Made by a program: the position numbers and the translations under genes. This document shows positions 58,301 to 64,000 of a stretch of 64,000 bases of DNA, one piece after another; the stretch's first letter is position 1, and each line of letters begins with the position of its first letter. Source of the DNA: Euleptes europaea. Its lineage: Eukaryota > Chordata > Lepidosauria > Squamata > Sphaerodactylidae. A model generated the notes under the pieces. It was not told the DNA's origin, did no database searches, and saw nothing but the letters and a program-made list of their open reading frames with translations. The stretch spans positions 52,648,659-52,712,658 of the forward strand of contig NC_079318.1 in NCBI RefSeq assembly GCF_029931775.1, given 5' to 3'.

Positions 58301-61300
58301 GCTCCTTCCGGAGTCTTTGGGGCGGCCGCCTGTCCGCTCCCGATCCGCAGCCAACTGCTATTCTTTATCCCTTGCGGCTTGAGCCTCGGCTTCCGCCTTA
58401 GCCGCTTCAGCAGCTTCCCTATCCGCGAGAGCTTGTGAGCTTTCAAGTCACAGAGCGGCAGCTGCGGTAATGTGCGGTAAAAGTTCCGTTTCCAGGAGCG
58501 TGAATAGGGGGTCGGGCTCCCCACCTAGCAATGGTTGCACTCGGACTGCGACCGCGGGTGCATCGGCCCCGAACGTCGAGGTCAAACGTTGAGCCAAGGT
58601 GGCTATCGTGGTATCCTTTGTACAATCCGCAAAGAGGAGGGCCGTCTGGATAGCGACCGTCTTGGCTTCAGCTTGACAGTCAGCTGCATTGGGTACCAAA
58701 GAAAAACCTGCCGGTGCGGCTCCCGCCATAGTAACTTCCCCCAAGGCGACAGGACGCGTTAGAGCCGTGGATGAGAGAGTCTCACGGGCGATAAGCTTAT
58801 CCAATAAACCGGTTAGTATTTGTAAGTCCTCAGTTGCCAGCCGGGCATCATCCAGCAACTGATCAAAATCCTGGAGGTCTAAACGAGCATTAGTATCCTC
58901 CGACGTTAACATCCAGAGAACCCTCACTAGAGATTGCCACTGTGTCTGGACCAGTCCACGCAAGCGGCAAACCTCTGAATTAGTCCTAAAGAGTTCAGCT
59001 ACTATGTCCCGTAGAAGGGTAGGATCCTCTGATGAGGACTCCAGGGTTCCAAGAAGCAGTAGTCACGGTTCACTCGGAGAGCGCCCTCCTAGCTCCCATC
59101 CGAGTGGCAGGCGAACCCTCCAGGGCTCCAGCCTGACTAAAGAATCGATGAAGAAGAGTGGGTGATAGCTGTCATAATGTGAGCTCTTGACCCATCGAAC
59201 CAGAAATCACCACAGAGACAATCAGATTCCAAGCAGATGGCTTTACTGGTCAAATAGGCAATACAGTGCATTGAAGGCAAGATGACAGCTATGGTTTGTC
59301 TTGCCCGTTGTTTGGAAATATAAGGCAGAGAAACGGCGGGAGATTACAAAGCATAAACAGAGCATTATTTCCCAGGAGTAGCGTTCCCAGGCTTTGGTAT
59401 GTGTAGCCGTCCTTGAAGTCTGGACGGTTCAGCAGAGAAACGAAAGGAAACATCTAAACCGAGATAACAGCCTGACACGCACCAAGTGTTTACAACGCTT
59501 AGCGAAATGTTTTATTCCTGTGTGTTCACACCATTTCCCCTCCATTTGGTGCTGGAAGCATTTTGCAAACATTTAATTTCCATCGTATCAACAAACACTT
59601 ATATAATGATGTAATTTTTTACTACGTTTCAAATACGACTATCCATGGGGTGCAGTCAAGTTGGAGACGCTATTTATTTCTCTGCCCATCTCTCTTCCCT
59701 TCCCCCTCCTAAACCTCCCGCCAGCCATTTACTGTGCTTTTAATTTTTTTCAAATGAACTAGGACACTACCAAAGGAACGTTGGATCTCTGGACAAGCTT
59801 GTGGGCGGGGGGGGGAGTGCTTGCCGTGCAGCAGCCAATCACAACAAATTTATACTACTTTCTCCTCAAAGGTGAGAGGTTGTGACTGGGGGCGCGAGGG
59901 CTATGTGACCGCCTGGCAGGGCAAAGCGGAAAGGAGGTGGGGGGGCGCCTGCGGAGCAGGGCTGTGTAGTGTACAAATCTTCATTAAAGTACAAGTCCCA
60001 GAATTCTTGAGGGGGGTCATAACAGGTATACAAAATCACTATACACACAGTTTCTCCAAATCTCAGTTTCTTGGTCTTTTTCCTTGCCTTGAAAAATATT
60101 TGCAGATGTGATGGCTATGTGTATTCCAACTTTCTACGGCAAAGGATTTCTTTGCTACTAGAATGAGTAAGCATTTACAAAAACAAGATGCCTAACTCAT
60201 TTGGTTTCATTGATCAGGGTCAAGACGATGATGAGAGGAAAGTGAGGCGGAGAGAGAAGAACAGAGTTGCTGCCCAGAGAAGCAGGAAAAAGCAAACACA
60301 GAAAGCTGATAAGCTCCATGAGGTGATTATTACTTTGAGGCCATTTATGCTTGGTTACTTAGCCTCACAATCCCTATGGGGCTGCTTCGGGTCTTCCTTT
60401 GGCTTATTCATGATTTTTCCGACCTTCAAAAGGGGTTGGTTGCTGGGATTGTATCACCCCTATGCTGAAAGATCTGCACTGGCTACCCATCTGTTTCTGG
60501 GCACAATTCAAAGTGCTGGTTCTTACCCTTAAGGCCCTAAATGGCTTGTGGCCAGGGTACGTAAAGGACCATCTCCTTCCATACTATCCAGCCTACTAGT
60601 TAAGATCTGCCTCTTAACCCCTGTTCTCTGTGAGGTGAGGCGGGTGGCAACAAGAGACAGGGCATTTTCTGTGGTGGCACCTTACCTTTGGAACACCCTC
60701 CTCCTTGAGGCTTGGCTAATGCCCACTTTACTTTTTTTAGGCACCCAGCCAAAACACATCTTTCTACCCAGGCTTTTAATTAGATGTTTTAGCAGCTTTT
60801 TAATGGTCTGCTTCTGTTTTTTGGAAGGTTTATGCTGCTTGTGCACAGTTGCTTGTTTTTAATGGCTTTTTAAAATATTTTGGTGATTTAAATTGTATGC
60901 TCCCTCAAGCAGGACTGTGAAGAGGTGGCACAGAACTATCCTAAATAGATATTATCCAGTTTGAGGGTCTGAGTTCCCTCACACAACTCCAACTTATTCT
61001 AAGAAGAGAGTCTTCTCAAACATCAGTAAAGCTTGTCAGTGGTATGTGATAACATCCAAAATCCAGAAGTGTGGCTTTAAAGATTGGCTCAAAGCTCTAC
61101 ATTTCTGGGAGATTTTAAAGCAATCTTTCAGTTTAAAAATTTCTTTTTTCTGTCAGCCATACTGTGCTGTTATACCCATGACCTGTTCAGGTGTAACCAG
61201 GAAAAGGGAAAATGGCTGTTTGAATAGTCTATCTCGTTTCTTCTCTGGGAAGTATTCCTTCTGTTAGATAGTGAGATCCCATGGCAGGGGGAAGCATAGG

Positions 61301-62705
61301 GAACTCTTGGGAAGCAATAATTGCCTCCACTGTTCCTAACGATCAGCTTCCCTATCTTGTCCTTGAGCATTGCAGACAGGTGTAAAACAGGCACAAAGTA
61401 TATGTGTATGGATCTGGATTGGTATCATTTGCTATATTTGATTTGCGTTAGGTGGGCTTGGCATGACCTAGTGGGAAATTGTACACTCCCACCCCTCAAT
61501 CATACGTTTAGTGAATCTATTGTCTTACTGACGTTTGCTTAAACTAGTTAATATCTGAAGACGCTTCCTGAGTATGTGTAAAGTGCCGTCAAGTCACAGC
61601 TGACTTATGGCAACCCCATAGGGTTTTGAAGGCAAGTGATTAAGTAGAGATAGTTTGCCACTACCTTTCTTTGTAGAGTCTTCCTTGGTGGTCTCCCATC
61701 CAAGTACCAAACCTCCTTAGCTTCTGAGATCTGATGACATCAGGCTATACTGTACCATTTCACATACTGGAAGAAGCTTTCTAGATCTATCCAGTTAATT
61801 ATTTGAGGTGTTTGTCTTTTCTCTGTAATGACTGCAATAACTGGTAGTGTGTACTTTTAAGAAGCTGACTATCAGACTGACCTCTGTGATTCACAATTGT
61901 GAGATTTTCTAGGTGTGCCTTGAGTTGAGGCTGTCACAGTCAAAACTACACTGAATGCCTACTCTGGAAATAAGTATTCATTTCCTGGAGATTTGCAGCT
62001 TATGCTTGGAGTCTGTCTTCAGCTCCTTGCTTTGAATCTAGAGCTGAGTCTGCAGGTGAACCTAGACAAAGAGCTGCCATCCAGCACATAGGCCAATCCA
62101 GGCCACATGAGTTTAATGCACAGCTTAATATGCTGCCATTTGGCAAACCTGCACCAGTGAATCTTAAATCTGGAAAGAACTAGCCATAGAATCTTAAATC
62201 TGGACAGAACCCACAGCCCAGGGTGAGTTGTCCATATATCAACCTCCCCGTAAATTAACACTCACGATGCAATCCACAGTGTGCCATAATCATAGAGAAC
62301 AAGAGCAGTTAAAGTCCACCACATCAAGAGAGCAGCTCTTGATAGCTCCTGCTGTACAGGATTGTTTTGAGCTTGCATCTTTACCAGTTTCTTTTATCTT
62401 CGTTCTCTCCATCCAGCCATTTAAAAGAGGGAAAGGTCTTTTCATTATTCCCTTGAGCCAACAAGAGGAAAGTAGTGAAATAAAAATGGTGACTTCTGGT
62501 GGTTTTTCTTTTGTTCTAGGAATACGAGTGCCTCGAGCAGGAGAATACCTCCCTGAAAAGAGAGATTGGGAAGCTGACAGATGAAATGAAACAATTGACG
62601 GAAGTCTTGAGAGACCATGAAAAGATCTGCCCCCTTTTGCACCGTTCCTTAAACTTTGGCTTGATGCCCAGGCATGATGCCCTCAGTGGTCCCTTGCCAA
62701 GATGA
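46298..62705 (+). CDS. BATF3: BATF3, basic leucine zipper ATF-like transcription factor 3 (three coding exons)
   Basis: Exons 46298-46366, 60218-60322 and 62520-62705 give 119 aa plus stop, against 127 aa for human. The basic region spans residues 30-55 and has the bZIP signature N38-x7-R46 in KNRVAAQRSRKKQTQKADK. The zipper leucines are L56, L63, L70, L77 and L84, every seventh residue. The N-terminus MSHGAPAAGALLQRS matches human MSQGLPAAGSVLQRS, and the end GPLPR resembles GCLPR. BATF3 pairs with JUN proteins and IRF4/8 to drive AP-1/AICE sites and is needed for CD8-alpha type dendritic cells in mammals. The start is chosen by homology, because the frame stays open about 350 nt upstream through GC-rich sequence. 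Intron 1 (13.85 kb) contains an antisense chromovirus. Confidence 0.96.
46537..46812. mobile_element. MITE relative of 45369-45757 in BATF3 intron 1
   Basis: Left GGCGCTTCCAGCTCGCTTTC then TTTTGCAAGCGGGTTTTGCC; right GAAGTGGATTGCAAGGGCGC. The interior palindrome pairs GGGAGGTTTTGCCTTGGATT (46611 on) with its inverse near 46745-46765. Confidence 0.6.
47127..47517 (-). mobile_element. Solo LTR of an LTR retroelement (fossil)
   Basis: The 391-bp block has TG...CA termini (TGTTGCAGTA / GTACTGTCACA) and a GCAT duplication at 47123-47126 and 47518-47521. In minus orientation it shows a TATA-like GGATAAATACC near 47268 and AATAAA at 47190-47195, in the expected order. No internal coding region accompanies it. 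Superfamily uncertain (Ty3/Gypsy or ERV). Confidence 0.65.
48066..48139 (-). mobile_element. tRNA-derived SINE head fragment
   Basis: The reverse complement reads AGGGAGGGGCCATAGCTCAG then CAGAAGGTCCCAGGTTCATT, the head of the 20996/21263 family. Confidence 0.65.
49310..49560. repeat. Head-to-head inverted hammerhead-like repeat
   Basis: The left arm (minus) has AGAGTCCAGTGGCATCTTAA, AGACTAACAACATTTCTGGC and TGAGCCACAGCTCCC. The right arm (plus) has CTGAAGA, A, GTGAGC / TGTG / GCTCAC, AAAAGC, then GTCTTTAGGTTGCCACTGG. The core of each arm is mutated at the GAAA. The two units meet near 49440. Confidence 0.6.
49778..49996 (-). mobile_element. 5S rRNA-derived SINE
   Basis: The reverse complement has CCTGACCTGGATGGCTCAGG, CGATCTCATCTCGGAAGCTA and the tail GCCACAAGTCAGCTGTGAAT. 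It lies in BATF3 intron 1. Confidence 0.88.
50411..50572. repeat. Inverted hammerhead-like family repeat (decayed)
   Basis: It has AGTAACACCTTAAAGACTAA on the left (minus), GCATAAGCTTTTGTGAGTTG in the middle and TTAATCTTTAAAGTAACACT then GGACTCC on the right (plus). The arms pair around ATCAAATGACA. Confidence 0.5.
50577..51020. repeat. GC-rich repeat starting with a CAGTGCAGTCCTAA terminus
   Basis: It opens with the terminus of the small MITE family (CAGTGCAGTCCTAAGAGG) but is much longer and GC-rich, with GGCGCCAGC and GGGCGGGGC blocks. It may be a longer relative of that family. The right end is not defined. Confidence 0.35.
51113..51362 (-). mobile_element. tRNA-type SINE, minus strand
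   Basis: It ends CCAACCAAGACACCACACTG (reversed head) and has GTGACCGGTCCAAAATCACA, ATCCTCAGAACAATGCTGTA and the TTTATTTGTTTGATTGATTT tail. Confidence 0.65.
51874..51995 (+). mobile_element. MITE with AGGGTTGCCA terminus, 3' truncated
   Basis: AGGGTTGCCAACCTCCAGGT then GATCTGCTATTACAACTGAT and TCACCTGGAGAAAATGGCCG match 62946 closely. The right terminus is missing. Confidence 0.75.
52872..53171 (-). repeat. 3' LTR of the chromovirus
   Basis: A 300-bp terminal repeat preceded on the minus strand by the polypurine tract. Flanked by the CGCAC target duplication. Confidence 0.93.
53200..54577 (-). mobile_element. Chromovirus integrase region with chromodomain-like end
   Basis: It has an HHCC zinc-binding domain (HLAHGVKTAGHFGF ... 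CPVCATVK) and a DDE core with MDLMTDLPLS, YHPQTDGQTERVN and the GPF-like YIGPFPITR. The last 100-150 bases before the polypurine tract carry chromodomain-like sequence. Fossil; broken. Confidence 0.88.
54756..56873 (-). mobile_element. Chromovirus protease, reverse transcriptase and RNase H region
   Basis: Visible hallmarks are the aspartic protease DSGCGRTLI, the reverse transcriptase LCIDFRKLN and VYLDDILIYS, and the RNase H entry FIVQVDASDVAMGGAL. This is typical Ty3/Gypsy order. Fossil; broken. Confidence 0.9.
56870..58963 (-). mobile_element. Chromovirus gag region
   Basis: This holds the capsid-type gag with a proline-rich stretch. Toward its end is a CCHC zinc knuckle (CLTCGELGHFAAVC), the nucleocapsid signature. 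Fossil; broken. Confidence 0.85.
59178..59477 (-). repeat. 5' LTR of the chromovirus
   Basis: A 300-bp terminal repeat bounded by TG...CA, with a TTATAT box-like sequence in minus orientation. It is identical to 52872-53171 except for two substitutions. Confidence 0.93.
60218..60322 (+). CDS. BATF3: BATF3 coding exon 2 (basic DNA-binding region)
   Basis: It encodes GQDDDERKVRRREKNRVAAQ then RSRKKQTQKADKLHE, almost identical to human over the whole basic region. The acceptor is TGATCAG and the donor GTGATT; both ends are phase 0. Confidence 0.97.
60450..60905 (+). mobile_element. L2/CR1-group LINE 3' end in BATF3 intron 2
   Basis: It has remnants of LKDLHWLPICFWAQFKVLVL then TLKALNGLWPGYVKDHLLPY, the same family as 26930-27925, followed by a T-rich 3' UTR. 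Interrupted and 5'-truncated. It starts about 130 bp after BATF3 exon 2. Confidence 0.75.
61576..61760 (-). mobile_element. 5S rRNA-derived SINE
   Basis: The tail GTAAAGTGCCGTCAAGTCAC is followed by reversed 5S-like CTTAGCTTCTGAGATCTGAT. The most diverged of the seven copies. It lies in BATF3 intron 2. Confidence 0.82.
62520..62705 (+). CDS. BATF3: BATF3 coding exon 3 (leucine zipper and C-terminus)
   Basis: It encodes EYECLEQENTSLKREIGKL, then TDEMKQLTEVLRDHEKICPL, then LHRSLNFGLMPRHD and ALSGPLPR, with TGA at 62703-62705. It supplies four of the five zipper leucines. Confidence 0.97.
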   Translation, partial: EYECLEQENTSLKREIGKLTDEMKQLTEVLRDHEKICPLLHRSLNFGLMPRHDALSGPLPR

Positions 62706-62945
62706 GGGCTCCTCTGGAGGGCCCTGAAGTGCTTTCAGGATCCAACATCTTCTCTTCATCATGCTGTGTGAATAGAAAAACCCTTCAAAACTGTGGACTT
62801 CATCTTATGACTACCAACCTGACTTGGAATCTACCAGATATCAAGAAGGCATTTTTATGGCAAAAATGTGAACAAGCGACAACCTCATGGGAGAATCTTT
62901 GGGCAGCGTTCTGTGTGTGCCAGAGCTCTACTGCATGTTCCATAT

Positions 62946-63141
62946 AGGGTTGCCAACCTCCAGGTAGTAGCTGGAGATCTGCTATTACAACTGATCTCCA
63001 GCCGATAGAGATCAGTTCACCTGGAGAAAATGGCTGCTTTGGCAATTGGACTCTATAGCACTGAAGTCCCTCCCTAAACCCTGCCCTCAGGCTCCGCCCC
63101 AAAAACCTCATGCCAGTTGCAAAGAGGGACCTGGCAACCCT
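62946..63141 (+). mobile_element. MITE with perfect AGGGTTGCCA/TGGCAACCCT termini in the presumed BATF3 3' UTR
   Basis: It is 196 bp, with 10-bp perfect inverted ends and the interior CTGATCTCCAGCCGATAGAG shared with 51874 and 29193. It begins 240 bp after the BATF3 stop codon. Confidence 0.8.
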
Positions 63142-63758
63142 ACCTCCATACCAAGTAAGGAATCTGGAATAGTACAGAAGCTAGGATGCAAAGAATTGTA
63201 ATGTGCATTTATTTTTAAATGGAATTGTTTAGCCTTCATTTTTGAAAATGTTAAAATTATCAGGGAAGAGTTTGCTAGAGTCGAGACTGGGCACAGCATC
63301 CTAGGATCGAGAACTGGGCCTTCTTCTATACTTTCCAGCTCAGCACCAGGTTTCTCCTCTTTCCGCAGTTCTTGCCATACATTTCAAGCTCTGCAAAAAA
63401 TCCAAACGCTGCAATTGGACATGCAGCTTTAAATCCCCCAGTGGGAGACCGTGCAGCCACAGCACCTCCTGCTTGTTTCCTCCCTGATTCCGTTGCCTGC
63501 CTTGGTCAGCCTATGTGCTGAGCACAGGACTCCAGGTGTGCTGCAAGGGCAGGTGAGGTGAGGGGATGACAAAGCCAAGCAGGGAATGGGTGGGAGGAGC
63601 TGCAGCTGCCTTCTCCACCACTGCTTCCGGAGTTTTAAAGGTGTGCCCTGCGTGGCAACTCTGCAGTTACAACAAGTCATGCTCATTAAAGTGTATATAT
63701 TTCTGCAAAATGCATTATGCAGATAGAATTTCCTGAGGCAAATGTTCTCCCCATTTTA

Positions 63759-63764
63759 AATAAA
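63759..63764 (+). promoter_or_regulatory. Candidate BATF3 polyadenylation signal AATAAA
   Basis: The hexamer lies about 1.05 kb after the BATF3 stop. It is followed within 15-45 bases by a G-run and TTTGGTTTGGTTTTG, which is suitable GU-rich downstream context. If used, the 3' UTR includes the MITE at 62946-63141. An ATTAAA at about 63685 is an alternative. Confidence 0.45.
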
Positions 63765-64000
63765 TGACGTGGGGGGAGGGGAGTCCGCCTTTGGTTTGGT
63801 TTTGTAGAGGCAGAACTGGTAATGGTTACTTGTTCTAGGGGTCATCCTGCAGGACGCCTTTTTTTTTTTTAGTACGCACACATTCTTGTTTTCTGTTTGC
63901 ACAGCTCTTTATCTTTATTATGCCACCCCCACTATTTTTTTTTAGTATCCATTGCCCTACAGAATAGATCCAAAGTCTAAATCTAATCATATTTTCAGTA

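Larger units (their letters stand above)
52872..59477 (-). mobile_element. Ty3/Gypsy chromovirus, nearly full length, broken (fossil)
   Basis: The 6,606-bp element lies antisense in BATF3 intron 1. Its two 300-bp LTRs differ at only two sites, and a perfect 5-bp duplication CGCAC flanks it (52867-52871 and 59478-59482). On the minus strand the parts run gag, protease, reverse transcriptase, RNase H and integrase, with a chromodomain-like end. That is the Metaviridae chromovirus order. A purine-rich tract AAGGGGAGCAGGA abuts the 3' LTR. The coding region is interrupted by roughly a handful of breaks, so it does not look active. The near-identical LTRs imply a young insertion, probably a few million years or less (inference). 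Confidence 0.93.
62706..64000. other. BATF3 3' UTR and downstream flank
   Basis: It contains the MITE and the candidate polyadenylation signal listed separately. Otherwise no coding similarity or structured RNA was recognised. T-runs occur near 63860 and 63936. Confidence 0.55.

Noticed and set aside
60188-60217. Possible start codon ATGCCTAACTCA just before BATF3 exon 2
   Set aside because: It lies upstream of a good splice acceptor and lacks similarity to BATF3. The true N-terminus MSHGAPAAG is encoded 14 kb upstream.

Overview
This window is vertebrate nuclear DNA, most likely from a squamate reptile (a gecko-like lineage is possible but unproven). The evidence is spliced vertebrate genes, BovB (RTE) LINE fragments, 5S-rRNA-derived and tRNA-derived SINEs whose tails match BovB, CR1 LINEs ending in the ATTCTATGATTCT-type repeat, L2-like LINEs and hAT-type elements. 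No bacterial features, CRISPR arrays or free-standing RNA genes were seen.

Three protein-coding genes can be assembled exon by exon. All junctions obey GT/AG, and the reading frame closes in every case. TATDN3 lies on the minus strand, with ten coding exons between 18057 and 4387 encoding 269 aa; it is a TatD-type metal-dependent hydrolase. NSL1 lies on the plus strand, with six coding exons from 18234 to 38334 encoding 267 aa; it is a MIS12 kinetochore complex subunit. BATF3 lies on the plus strand, with three coding exons from 46298 to 62705 encoding 119 aa; it is a bZIP transcription factor. From memory, the order and orientation match human 1q32 (BATF3, NSL1, TATDN3). TATDN3 and NSL1 start head to head only 176 bp apart, which marks a bidirectional promoter. 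BATF3 starts inside a strong CpG-rich block (about 45.75-47.05 kb).

Region by region: 1-4.4 kb is sequence downstream of TATDN3 with a BovB fragment and small MITEs. 4.4-18.06 kb is TATDN3. 18.06-18.23 kb is the shared promoter. 18.2-38.3 kb is NSL1, with introns full of SINEs, CR1, BovB, an L2-like LINE and a hAT-like element. 38.3-46.3 kb is the NSL1-BATF3 intergenic stretch. 46.3-62.7 kb is BATF3. Its 13.9 kb first intron carries a solo LTR and a nearly full-length, broken, young Ty3/Gypsy chromovirus (52872-59477) lying antisense to the gene. 62.7-64 kb is the presumed BATF3 3' UTR and flank.

The genes do not form a pathway. TATDN3 is a predicted nuclease/hydrolase, NSL1 works at the kinetochore, and BATF3 is an immune transcription factor. 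Their proximity reflects conserved synteny and, for TATDN3 and NSL1, a shared promoter. The most unusual non-genic signal is a group of inverted or tandem repeats. They carry a CTGANGA / short stem / GAAA signature resembling a hammerhead ribozyme core and occur at several loci (clearest at about 17.6, 22.9, 23.3 and 49.4 kb).
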